The notes beneath the pieces are model-generated. The model was not told the origin of the DNA, did not search any database, and saw nothing but the letters and a program-made list of their open reading frames with translations. DNA of 41,437 nucleotides from DAOUBA01 sp034432855. Its GTDB lineage: Bacteria > Chloroflexota > Anaerolineae > B4-G1. Numbering within the stretch: the stretch's first letter is position 1; every line of letters begins with the position of its first letter. Shown here one piece after another: positions 1 to 7,416 of the stretch. Made by a program: the position numbers and the translations under genes. The stretch lies in NCBI GenBank assembly GCA_034432855.1, contig DAOUBA010000072.1:1-41437 (forward strand), written 5' to 3'.

Positions 1-1059
1 GCCTCACGCATCACGGCGCAGCAGCGCTTCCTCCCCTACGGCGGGGTGCGCTGGCAGGAGGGCACCTTTCCAACGGATGTCGGCTTCACGGGGCATCGGG
101 GGCATGCGGCGTTGGGGCTGGTGTATATGCGGGCGCGCTACTACCATCCGGCGCTGGGGCGCTTCGTGAGCGCGGATACGGTGGTGCCGGTACCGGCCAA
201 TCCGCAGGACTGGAATCGCTATGCTTACGTCGCCAACAACCCTCTCCGCTCGACGGACCCCAGCGGCCATCGCCCGATTGATGATCCGATGGTTGACGGA
301 GAGTGCACGCCCACATCTTGCCGGCGGAACTCGCCACGGCCATCGCGACCGACAATACCACCTGCCCGCCGACCTGCCGTGCCGAATACAGCCACGACGG
401 AGAGTTTCCTTAGTCAATCTTCGAGTGCACTTGGTCTCGCAACTGCTCTCCAAGACCTCGATGACGGAGCAAGAATGGTACATGGTGGATTCAGGGTAGT
501 GCGGGGGACTACCTATGCGGGGCAAAGAATCATATATGGTAATGCACAGGCTATGGAGGCCGCAGGGCTTCCTGCTTCCCTCAGAAACGTGGGGGCTGCC
601 AGACTGGCAGGCTATGGCGTTGCAAGTAACCCCTTGAGTGCTGCAGGGAAGGCAGCGTTCTCGCCTCTGAACATTGGGCTGTTGGTATTCACCTACGGAC
701 TTGACACCTACGAATATGGCTGGGGTAGCAAGAGTGATGTTGGCTTGAATAGCACCGAGTATCTTGCTGCATTGACTACAGATACTGTGATCGGGCTTGG
801 CCCGCCAGCGGCTGGAGCAGCTATTGGTTTTGCAGTGGGTGGACCACCGGGTGCCCTCATCGGAGGTGGCATTGGCGGTCTTGCCTCTGCTGGGTGGGGT
901 ATCTTTGGTAGAGACGCCACAGTCAGTTTTGTGGATCAACACATTGTCACACCTCTTGTGGAGGGCGGGGATTATTGGCGATTCAATCCAGGCAGCTCAA
1001 CGGCTTTTGGTGGAGGTATGTATGGGCCTGCGTGGTACCTGCCTGATTTGCAGGAGTAA
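1..1059 (+). CDS. RHS-repeat protein, C-terminal end (5' partial)
   Basis: The reading frame is open from the first base, so this is the 3' end of a longer gene. The first 75 or so residues are the RHS-associated core: a YGGVRW start, FTGHRG, then LVYMRARYYHPALGRFVSADT, an NRYAYVANNPLRSTDPSGH block and the usual switch to unrelated sequence after DPSGH. RHS proteins form a shell holding a C-terminal toxin or other tip, usually exported for contact-dependent competition. The tip here (about 260 residues) matches no toxin family I recognise. It is rich in Gly/Ala and has a glycine-zipper-like stretch (GAAIGFAVGGPPGALIGGG) that could insert into membranes. The core call is firm; the toxin role is inferred from family and position. 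A six-TM gene follows after 20 bases. Confidence 0.85.
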   Translation, partial: ASRITAQQRFLPYGGVRWQEGTFPTDVGFTGHRGHAALGLVYMRARYYHPALGRFVSADTVVPVPANPQDWNRYAYVANNPLRSTDPSGHRPIDDPMVDGECTPTSCRRNSPRPSRPTIPPARRPAVPNTATTESFLSQSSSALGLATALQDLDDGARMVHGGFRVVRGTTYAGQRIIYGNAQAMEAAGLPASLRNVGAARLAGYGVASNPLSAAGKAAFSPLNIGLLVFTYGLDTYEYGWGSKSDVGLNSTEYLAALTTDTVIGLGPPAAGAAIGFAVGGPPGALIGGGIGGLASAGWGIFGRDATVSFVDQHIVTPLVEGGDYWRFNPGSSTAFGGGMYGPAWYLPDLQE

Positions 1060-1079
1060 GGGCTGACCGAGAGGACAAT

Positions 1080-1883
1080 ATGCCGGAGAAAAAACGAGAC
1101 GGGATGGTAGGAACCGGAAAGCACAGGAAGCTACTCAATGATGAGCAGATCCGGGAGATAATCGGCAGTACGCTGGACGTAGGTGGAGGACAGAAGGCCT
1201 CTTCGCTAATATCTTCTGTACTTGTATTTTCCGTTATCGGATTTGTATTGGCCATTTCATCGCCCACCGAGTTCAGAAAAACCGCTGCGGCCTGGGCGTT
1301 GGCTCACTGGATCATCAACTTCATCTGGGCAGTGGTGGCCGGTTTGGGGTGGAAGACGTTGCCCGATTCGGAATCCAGGCAACTGTCGAGGGAGGAACGT
1401 GCCCGACGACTTCGTTCGGAGACCATGTGGTTCCGCTTTTGGAAGGGGGGGTTCTTGTTGCTGGTTTCCACGCTCATCTTATTGCTGGGCCTGGGGTTGC
1501 TAAAGCATCTCAGTTTGGCAGGATGGGTAGACGGACTGGGGGTGGCCGTATATGTCGTGGTGGGTACATTTTCGGCGTGGCAAAGGCGTCTGATCTGTCG
1601 AGTAATGGTAGAGGGATGGACCTCCGACACTCGGTTGGGCCGGTTGATGCTTCGCCTGGCCGCGATTGGCCCTGTGACTGCTGCTACGACTTGCTCTGCG
1701 ATCGGTATTGCTCTGGCTCGTTTGCATATCTTGCCTAGAAGTATCGCAGCCATTCTGTTGGGCACGTTAGGCATCGTGTTGGCGTGTGCGATTGTGCCTT
1801 TCGTGGTGTACGATTTCTCAGCCGCTTGGATTCACCTGCAGGTTCATAGAGCTGAGGCCAAACAAGCAATGAAGGAGGGTTAA
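1080..1883 (+). CDS. Six-TM membrane protein, possible RHS immunity protein
   Basis: I do not recognise a named family. The ATG follows GAGGA by four bases. The 267-residue protein has a charged N-terminus of about 40 residues and then about six hydrophobic segments: near residues 42-60, 68-90, 122-145, 150-166, 190-212 and 222-245. There is a basic cytosolic loop between TM2 and TM3 with an RLRSETMW stretch. It begins 20 bases after an RHS tip with a glycine-zipper-like segment, on the same strand. Genes right after an RHS tip are commonly the cognate immunity gene, and membrane immunity proteins usually pair with membrane-active toxins. That role is inference; nothing in the sequence proves it. 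Confidence 0.6.
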   Translation: MPEKKRDGMVGTGKHRKLLNDEQIREIIGSTLDVGGGQKASSLISSVLVFSVIGFVLAISSPTEFRKTAAAWALAHWIINFIWAVVAGLGWKTLPDSESRQLSREERARRLRSETMWFRFWKGGFLLLVSTLILLLGLGLLKHLSLAGWVDGLGVAVYVVVGTFSAWQRRLICRVMVEGWTSDTRLGRLMLRLAAIGPVTAATTCSAIGIALARLHILPRSIAAILLGTLGIVLACAIVPFVVYDFSAAWIHLQVHRAEAKQAMKEG

Positions 1884-1886
1884 CGG

Positions 1887-1940
1887 AATGGAAGCACCCG
1901 GTGCTGGATAGCACTCCTATCGAGAAGCCGGGCTTCCATT
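1887..1940. repeat. Hairpin after the six-TM gene, possible terminator
   Basis: Perfect 9-base arms AATGGAAGC (1887-1895) and GCTTCCATT (1932-1940) begin four bases after the stop codon; the CCCGG/CCGGG bases inside the arms also nearly pair. No run of T follows, so it is at best a weak intrinsic terminator. Confidence 0.35.
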
Positions 1941-2063
1941 TCCAGTGTGCATCAAATGCCTATCAGCTACCAGCAGGTGGGTGGAGTCGAGGCACAAGCC
2001 AAGACCCACCTGTGCGGCAAGGGGCTTTCCACCCCATCCCCTTGCGCCAAGCATCTTCTAAAT

Positions 2064-2099
2064 TTGTCAAGTGAGCGGGAATGGTGATTACCCACATGT
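2064..2099 (+). repeat. IS left inverted repeat
   Basis: Outer TTGTCAAG, then about 10 unmatched bases, then an 18-base block TGGTGATTACCCACATGT that is perfectly complementary to the right end. The inner block extends into a 14-base palindrome ACCCACATGTGGGT (2090-2103) that only the left end has in full. Confidence 0.85.
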
Positions 2100-2174
2100 G
2101 GGTTCGGGACTTGCGAACTCCGCCCAATGCGGTATGCTTGGGGGTGTCAACAACCAATTGCGGAGGGCGGAGGC

Positions 2175-3497
2175 ATGGATACGATCCTGCGAAATCAGAG
2201 GATGGGCAATCTGCCCATGGGTGAGATCACCGATGATCTGGGAGTGTTCTTGAAGCCGGTTCTGCTCCACTTACCGGAGAAACGGCTGCGGGGGGTTGGG
2301 AAGCTGGCTGTACAAGGGATCATCGGCGGGCAGTCGCCTCTGATCACTCAAATCGCACGGGGCGTCGTGTGGCACAAGGAGACGGTCTGGCCGATGGCCA
2401 AGCGACTGTACCGCTTCATCTGGAACAAGCGTTTCAGCCACCGTGATCTGCTAAAAGGGGTGTACGGGATTGCTCAAGAGGTGGTGGCCCACTATGCGCC
2501 CGCGCGCCTGATTGTGGCACTGGACCCGGTCAACTTCGAGAAGCCTTACACCCGGGAGTTGGAGGCGGTATGTACGGTGATGAAAAGTACACCCCCTGGT
2601 CCAAAGGGGGAGAAGCGGCTCACATCCGGGTATCCTGCGATGACCGCCACAGTGGTGAATCTGCCAGAACCGGTTGTGACGTATGCGAATTGGTTTTCGT
2701 ACCGGAGCGCCGACTTTGTCAGCGAGAACCGCGAGATTTACCGCTCGATTCGCATCACGCGAGCCTTGTTTCCCCACGCCCAACTGCGTTTTGTGGCCGA
2801 TGCCGGACTGGATGACCAGAAAATCTTCGCCTGGATCGCTCTGGCCAATGCCGAATTCATCATCCGGGCTTGTGCCAACCGCACCGTTGAAGTCTACAAT
2901 GAGCGCCTGGACCGTTGGGAAAAGGAATTGCTGAACGATTTGGCTGCTACAGTCCCATTGCCTCTGAAACTGCGGGTGGCATTCACCCACGCCCGCAAGG
3001 TACGCGTCGTCGAAATAGCGCTGGGCTGGCTGATGATCCGCCTCCCAGAAACAGAGCAAGTCTTGTGGATGTTGGTCGCCCATTGCTCTGACTCCAAGGA
3101 CCTGATCCTGCTCACCAACGTACCGATCCGCACGCCCCAGGATGCCGAGACGGTCTACACCGAGTGGCGGTATCGCCCGCAGATCGAGCATATCTACCGC
3201 TTCGACCAAGAGGATGGCTTGGATGTCGAAGATGTGCGTGTCCAAACCCTGGAACGCATGCGCCGTCTCTTCGCCTTGACCCTGCTGGCTGTCTTGTTTG
3301 TCTATCATATCGCCCATACCTGGCCTCATCATATGGTCTTGTGGCTGCGTCGCTTGGGGGGCAAACTCGGCCTGTCCTCGGACCGCGACGGTCCCTATGT
3401 CCTCCTCGCAGGCATCCGGGCCGTCTTGATCACAGCCGCTACACTGGCGTTTTCTACACATCACCCATTCCCAAGAGCGAGGGAGACATGTGGGTAA
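2175..3497 (+). CDS. DDE transposase of the IS element
   Basis: Catalyses cut-and-paste movement of the surrounding element. The 440-residue protein has the RNase-H-fold signs of IS4-like transposases: a first acidic site at LDPVNFEK, a second at RFVADAGLDD, and a C-terminal W-x2-R-x3-E-x6-Q (the YREK-type region, with W for Y and Q for K) in WRYRPQIEHIYRFDQ, followed by a hydrophobic helix (LFALTLLAVLFVYHIAH). I chose the ATG at 2175, which follows a GGAGG, over an in-frame ATG at 2127 that has no ribosome site. The frame is unbroken and of normal length. The stop codon at 3495-3497 falls in the right inverted repeat. The subgroup within the IS4-like superfamily is not certain. Confidence 0.88.
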   Translation: MDTILRNQRMGNLPMGEITDDLGVFLKPVLLHLPEKRLRGVGKLAVQGIIGGQSPLITQIARGVVWHKETVWPMAKRLYRFIWNKRFSHRDLLKGVYGIAQEVVAHYAPARLIVALDPVNFEKPYTRELEAVCTVMKSTPPGPKGEKRLTSGYPAMTATVVNLPEPVVTYANWFSYRSADFVSENREIYRSIRITRALFPHAQLRFVADAGLDDQKIFAWIALANAEFIIRACANRTVEVYNERLDRWEKELLNDLAATVPLPLKLRVAFTHARKVRVVEIALGWLMIRLPETEQVLWMLVAHCSDSKDLILLTNVPIRTPQDAETVYTEWRYRPQIEHIYRFDQEDGLDVEDVRVQTLERMRRLFALTLLAVLFVYHIAHTWPHHMVLWLRRLGGKLGLSSDRDGPYVLLAGIRAVLITAATLAFSTHHPFPRARETCG

Positions 3498-3522
3498 TCA
3501 CCAGCAGCGAATCTCTTGACAA
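3486..3522 (-). repeat. IS right inverted repeat, carrying an outward -35 box
   Basis: Complement of the left end: 18 perfect bases at 3486-3503 and CTTGACAA at 3515-3522. The outer block reads TTGACA in the outward direction, a consensus -35 hexamer facing the LacI gene. Confidence 0.85.
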
Positions 3523-3544
3523 CGCTTGCAAAATGTGATAAAAT
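3516..3544 (+). promoter_or_regulatory. Sigma-70-type promoter for the lacI-like gene, -35 from the IS end
   Basis: TTGACA (3516-3521), a 17-base spacer and TAAAAT (3539-3544). The -35 lies in the outer part of the IS right repeat, while the -10 lies beyond the matched repeat, apparently in flanking DNA. This is the layout of an IS-made hybrid promoter. The start site would fall near 3551, in the palindrome described next. Confidence 0.7.
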
Positions 3545-3550
3545 GTTATT

Positions 3551-3573
3551 TGAACAAACACCCTGTTTGTTCA
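3551..3573. promoter_or_regulatory. Palindromic operator over the start site
   Basis: TGAACAAAC (3551-3559), five bases, GTTTGTTCA (3565-3573): perfect 9-base arms placed exactly where transcription from the promoter above would begin. The LacI-type regulator 180 bases downstream is the natural candidate to bind here. The arms are spaced more widely than in the usual LacI operator with a central CG, so another regulator or an RNA hairpin is possible. Confidence 0.55.
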
Positions 3574-3754
3574 GGGCAACCGTCCTTGGTAACCTGACTA
3601 CCCGTACTATTTCTGGGCTCGTCGCACCACACAGTCCGGCGGGCCGGATGGCTATGAGCAATGTACCGGTATCCCCGTGTAGCCAACGTTGGCATGATCT
3701 GCTTCGTGCGCACCGTGGGATACACGGCACCGCGCGCGGAGGCTGAACAGTACA

Positions 3755-4816
3755 ATGTCCCCATCTATGGAAGATGTAGCCCATCGGGCAGGCGTGTCGA
3801 AGGCTACGGTCTCAATGGTGCTCAATAACAAGCCTGGCGTCTCCTCCGAAACGCGCCAGGCCGTTTTACGGGCAGCGGAAGAGCTGGGATACCGTTTACC
3901 GGAACATCGCCCTCTGCGTTCCACGGAACGCCGAACCCTCAACATCATCTACCATATAGACGAAGAGGCCCGTGCTGAACCCTATGGCGTCGTGCCGGGT
4001 ATTTTGCGTGGCATTCGCACCTTTGCCCGTGAGGCCAATGTCCATCTCACCATTCTGGCCGGTTACCCACGAGAGGGCTTGTCCCAGGTCTTGCATAGAG
4101 GCGGATTTTCGTCTGATGGGCTGATTCTGATGGGGCCGGCCCTGCGCCGAGACAGCGAGTCGGTCGTTCAAGCCCTGCAGACCGGTGTCCCTGTAGTGGC
4201 TTTGTGCCGCTATTGGCCAGACGTACCCATCAGCACGGTGGGACAAAATTACCATGAACAGGCCGGGATCGCTCTCGATCATCTCGTCCATCTAGGGCAT
4301 CGGAAGATCGCCTTCGTCGCCGGTGAGATCGAGCAAAAGTACGATTGGTATCAGCAACGACTGGACTGTTATCGCAAACGAATGGCCGCCTTGAACGGAG
4401 GTGTGGACGAGGAATTGATCGTCCTGGCCAAGGATGGAAATGAGGCAGTCAAGACTTTGATGACGCGCCGGCCTGACGTGACGGCCATCTTTGCCAATCA
4501 CGATGGCAGAGCCGTCGAAGCAATAGAGGGATTGCAAGCGATGGAACTCCGTGTCCCCCAAGAGGTTTCGGTCATCGGTCAGGACGACGCCAGACAGTCG
4601 CCAGAGGGATTGCCGGGGCTTACGACGGTTCGTTTTTCCCACTTTGAGGTTGGCTACCTGGCAGCCAAGTTCTTGCTCAAGCAGATTGAAAACAAGGAAA
4701 TAAGTCAGGGCAACATCTGGGTACGCTGCCACCTCGTTGAGCGAGAATCGTGCTGCAGGCCACGTGATGATCGCCATGACCCTCTCGCGTCACCCCAGCC
4801 TGCTCACCGCCGATGA
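3755..4816 (+). CDS. LacI-family transcriptional regulator
   Basis: Likely a repressor that senses a sugar or uronic-acid oligomer. Residues 5-25 hold the classic LacI helix-turn-helix (MEDVAHRAGVSKATVSMVLN) and hinge, followed by a periplasmic-binding-protein-like sensor domain to about residue 335, with the family landmarks LDHLVHLGHRKIAFV, AIFANHDGRAVEAI and TTVRFSHFEVGYLA. A GGAGG lies 12 bases before the chosen ATG; a second ATG at 3767 also precedes the helix-turn-helix. The family normally ends a few residues after VERES; here the frame runs about 20 residues further into sequence that, in another frame, is a remnant of a transporter gene. The C-terminus is therefore probably a deletion junction. 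It lies just upstream of pectin-type genes and probably controls them. Confidence 0.88.
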   Translation: MSPSMEDVAHRAGVSKATVSMVLNNKPGVSSETRQAVLRAAEELGYRLPEHRPLRSTERRTLNIIYHIDEEARAEPYGVVPGILRGIRTFAREANVHLTILAGYPREGLSQVLHRGGFSSDGLILMGPALRRDSESVVQALQTGVPVVALCRYWPDVPISTVGQNYHEQAGIALDHLVHLGHRKIAFVAGEIEQKYDWYQQRLDCYRKRMAALNGGVDEELIVLAKDGNEAVKTLMTRRPDVTAIFANHDGRAVEAIEGLQAMELRVPQEVSVIGQDDARQSPEGLPGLTTVRFSHFEVGYLAAKFLLKQIENKEISQGNIWVRCHLVERESCCRPRDDRHDPLASPQPAHRR

Positions 4817-5019
4817 ACTCACCACGGCACTCGACGTCCGAGGCACAGATCTTCCAACTGGCTTCTATCCGCGGGATGGTACCGGATCCTTATGCCCTAC
4901 CGCGAGGATGCTCGTTCAACCCCCGGTGTAGTGAGGCCGTGGCCGGCAGATGCAACGTAGAGGAGCCACCCCTCGTCGAACTCAAACCCAGTCACCGGGT
5001 GCGCTGCTTCCATAACTGA
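4749..5019 (+). pseudogene. Remnant of an oligopeptide/oligosaccharide ABC transporter ATPase (DppD/OppD type)
   Basis: Two pieces of a DppD-like ATPase remain in different frames. The first (frame starting near 4752) reads HVMIAMTLSRHPSLL and ADELTTALDV, equivalent to the family's RVMIAMAL...ADEPTTALDV around Walker B. The reading then shifts frame near 4840 to EAQIFQL and jumps straight to the family's C-terminal zinc-finger-like tail: GMVPDPYALPRGCSFNPRC, RC, and VRCFHN before the stop. Roughly 80-100 residues between the D-loop and the tail are missing, as is everything before Walker B. This is a deletion plus a frameshift. DppD-type importers often carry oligosaccharides in such clusters, so an uptake system for the pathway was probably once here. 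Confidence 0.75.
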
Positions 5020-5057
5020 TCTCTTTCCCCATCACGTGATGTTCGAGAAGGAGTCGT

Positions 5058-6170
5058 ATGGCAATCATCGAGCAAGAGTTCTTAGAGTTGACCCGGGAAT
5101 TGGACATCAAGGCTTTCTGGGCAGAGAACGCGCTCTGTGAAGCATTCACAACCGACAAGCCCCGCTGTGCGCTTTCCTTCTCGCCCGATGACCACTGGCT
5201 CTCCGAGTTCTTGAGCGTCTCATCCACGCTCCGCTATTACCAGGACAAGGCCTATCGTGACGAGTTGCACAGGCAGGCCAACGAGATCACCCTCAAGTAT
5301 GTCGGGCAGGCGTTCTTTAGCGAGGATACCTGGGAGCATGAGCCGCGACGTATCGAAAACCTCTTCCGATGTGAGTTCCGCTATACCGAAGGAGCTACCC
5401 CCTGGTTGACGCCGGTCACAGATGATCCGACCGAGTTCTCCAGAATCCTCGACGAGGCCGAGCGTACCGACCTGCGCTCGTGGAGCCTGCCGGACGAATA
5501 CCTGGAGGAATGGGAACGACGCAAGGCGGAGGGCAAGCCATTGCCCTTGCTGGGGACAGGCAGCCGTGGTCCGGCAACTATTATGACCTCGGTGATTGAG
5601 CCGACCACGCTCTTGCTCTGGTGCTACGATTATCCCGACCTGGTGGCCCGCTTCCGCGACATCCTGGCCGAGAAGATGGTCGAGCACAATCTCATCCTGC
5701 GCGAGTTCAGCGGCAACAATCAGCCCGGATGGTGGATTACCGACGACAATTGTGCGCTGTTCAGTCCGGCGCTCTACCGCAAGTACTGTTTCCCGGTGCT
5801 CCAAAGGGTGCTCGAAGCCCTGGCTCCCGGCAATGCGCGTCGCTATCAACACTCCGATAGCGCGATGGCCCACCTGCTGGATCAGCAGTATGAACTGGGC
5901 ATCCGTTATGTCAACTATGGCCCGGAGGTAGACGTGGCCCTCATCCGCGAGAAGATGCCCGACGCCTACATTTATGGGCAGATGCCTCCCCTCCTGCTCC
6001 GCAATGGCAGCCCGGAGGAGATCCGCCGGCGCGTGATGGACGACTTTAACAAGGCCGGCGCGACCGGCGGTTTATGTGTGACGACTGCCGGTTCACTCGC
6101 GGCCGGCACGGGCGTCGGACGCATGCGCTGGTTCATGTGGGTCGTGCAGAACGAGTGTCGTTACCGGTAG
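5058..6170 (+). CDS. UroD-like (uroporphyrinogen decarboxylase superfamily) protein
   Basis: The 370-residue protein has the UroD/MtaA TIM-barrel pattern: an early GTGSRGPATIMTSVIEPTTLL stretch, YPDLVARFRDILAEKMVEHN, ITDDNCALFSPALYRKYCFPVLQRV, a conserved H265-x-D267 (QHSDSAMAHLL) and a late C340 (GGLCVTTAG) in places where methyltransferase relatives bind zinc. It is very unlikely to be a haem enzyme, since it sits between a LacI regulator and an oligogalacturonate lyase. Such UroD-like genes recur in sugar operons of poorly studied phyla with no firm function. A corrinoid- or zinc-dependent demethylation of methylated sugars is one possibility, and is inference. AAGGAG lies five bases before the ATG. 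It is 38 bases from the transporter remnant and 28 from the lyase gene, so one transcript is likely. Confidence 0.75.
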   Translation: MAIIEQEFLELTRELDIKAFWAENALCEAFTTDKPRCALSFSPDDHWLSEFLSVSSTLRYYQDKAYRDELHRQANEITLKYVGQAFFSEDTWEHEPRRIENLFRCEFRYTEGATPWLTPVTDDPTEFSRILDEAERTDLRSWSLPDEYLEEWERRKAEGKPLPLLGTGSRGPATIMTSVIEPTTLLLWCYDYPDLVARFRDILAEKMVEHNLILREFSGNNQPGWWITDDNCALFSPALYRKYCFPVLQRVLEALAPGNARRYQHSDSAMAHLLDQQYELGIRYVNYGPEVDVALIREKMPDAYIYGQMPPLLLRNGSPEEIRRRVMDDFNKAGATGGLCVTTAGSLAAGTGVGRMRWFMWVVQNECRYR

Positions 6171-6198
6171 CCGCTGGCCTTCGCATAGGAGATTAGAA

Positions 6199-7347
6199 AT
6201 GGCAGGCACAGGCAGTCGCTGGGTACCTGAACTGACCATCTATCGGGATCCAATCAGCGGTGCAACGGTGCACCAGTTGACGAACTATAAAGGCCACAGC
6301 AACCATTTCTACTTCACCTATCCGTGCTGGTACGATGGGGGGCGCAAGATTGCGATCTACTCCGACCGGGAGAATCGCACCAATCTATTCGGCGTTGACC
6401 TGGAAAGCGGCGAGATCACACAACTCACCGACCTTGACCCAGCGCAGGGCGAGATCAACGGCCTGAGCAGGAATCCGATACGCGAGGAAATCTATTTCTA
6501 TCACGGCGATACGCTGATGGCGCTCGATCTGACATCGCTGGAAACGCGCGTGCTCTACGTCCGTCCAGAAGGCTACCGTGGAGGGAGCGCCAACGCGACT
6601 GCCGATGGGAAATACATCTGCGCAGGATACAGCGAGGACTTGTCCGACCGGATCATGATGGACCTGGGCCACGGCTACGTCGGGTTCAGCGAATACTGGG
6701 AGGCGCATCCGCATTCCATGATCGTCAGGATTCCCATTGACGGAGGACAGGCCCGGGTGGTGTACGAAGAGAACTACTGGCTGGGGCACATCAATGCCTC
6801 GCCTACATTGCCCAATATTCTCACCTTTTGCCACGAAGGACCCTGGCATAAGGTTGAGAACCGCATTTGGGGGTTGAACCTGGAAACAGGCGAGGTATGG
6901 CCGATACGCCCCAATGCGCCTGACGAGGCCATCGGCCACGAGTACTGGATGCAGGATGGCGAGCACATCGGCTATCATGGGCGCACACCCCAAGGCCCCG
7001 TCTACGGCGCCATCCGCTACGACAACACCGACCAGGTTGAGGTGCCATTCGAGGGGCGTTGCTGGCATTTTCACAGTCACATGCTCAATCTCATCGTCGG
7101 CGATGGAGATGCGAACGCCCCTTATCTGCTGCTGTGGCGCTTCAACGAGGGAAAGTTCGAGGGGCCCAGGGTGCTGGTGTGGCACCGTGGCTCATTCCAC
7201 ATTCAGCGCGTGCATCCGCACCCTTGCTTCAATGCCACAGGCACGCAGATTGTCTATACCGCCGATCCCCAAGGGTACGGGCAAGTCTTTGTCGTGGATG
7301 TGCCCGCCTTTGAAGCGTTGCCCGATCTGCCCCCACGTCCTCGATGA
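6199..7347 (+). CDS. ogl: Oligogalacturonate lyase-like protein (PL22 family)
   Basis: PL22 enzymes cleave short, often unsaturated, galacturonate oligomers in the cytoplasm by beta-elimination. The 382-residue protein is a seven-bladed propeller with repeated blades of the type GxxVHQLTNYKGHSNHFYFT, ESGEITQLTDL and GTQIVYTADPQGYGQVFVVDV. It keeps the family's conserved runs: H33 and H36 near the start, GHINASPTLPNILTFCHEGP, VENRIW, GHEYWMQDGEHIGYHG and a late HPHPCF. It has no signal peptide, which fits a cytosolic enzyme. AGGAG precedes the ATG. It is the last gene of the LacI operon and converges on the GH4 operon with 69 bases between them. The related TolB-like propellers are the main alternative, but the histidine pattern and neighbours favour PL22. 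Confidence 0.8.
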   Translation: MAGTGSRWVPELTIYRDPISGATVHQLTNYKGHSNHFYFTYPCWYDGGRKIAIYSDRENRTNLFGVDLESGEITQLTDLDPAQGEINGLSRNPIREEIYFYHGDTLMALDLTSLETRVLYVRPEGYRGGSANATADGKYICAGYSEDLSDRIMMDLGHGYVGFSEYWEAHPHSMIVRIPIDGGQARVVYEENYWLGHINASPTLPNILTFCHEGPWHKVENRIWGLNLETGEVWPIRPNAPDEAIGHEYWMQDGEHIGYHGRTPQGPVYGAIRYDNTDQVEVPFEGRCWHFHSHMLNLIVGDGDANAPYLLLWRFNEGKFEGPRVLVWHRGSFHIQRVHPHPCFNATGTQIVYTADPQGYGQVFVVDVPAFEALPDLPPRPR

Positions 7348-7416
7348 GATCCATCGGTGCGGGAGGCGCGCCCAGGCGGCGCGTGGCTGTTGTGGCCAGA
7401 TGGTGATCCGCAGGGG

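Larger units (their letters stand above)
2064..3522 (+). mobile_element. Insertion sequence, IS4-like DDE type, about 1.46 kb
   Basis: A single intact transposase gene is bounded by inverted repeats. The inner 18 bases of the two ends are perfectly complementary (2082-2099 and 3486-3503). After about 10 mismatched bases a further 8 bases, TTGTCAAG, match (2064-2071 and 3515-3522). The transposase stop codon lies inside the right repeat. I could not find a convincing target duplication, so the outermost base of each end is uncertain by several positions. No other copy is in the window. The intact frame and matching ends suggest the element is recent or still active. Confidence 0.85.

Noticed and set aside
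2451..3464. 337-codon minus-strand frame inside the transposase gene
   Set aside because: No domain features; it is the antisense shadow of an intact DDE transposase with terminal repeats.
5058..6170. Haem biosynthesis hemE
   Set aside because: Only superfamily-level resemblance; the sequence lacks the usual HemE N-terminal signature and the neighbours are sugar-acid genes.
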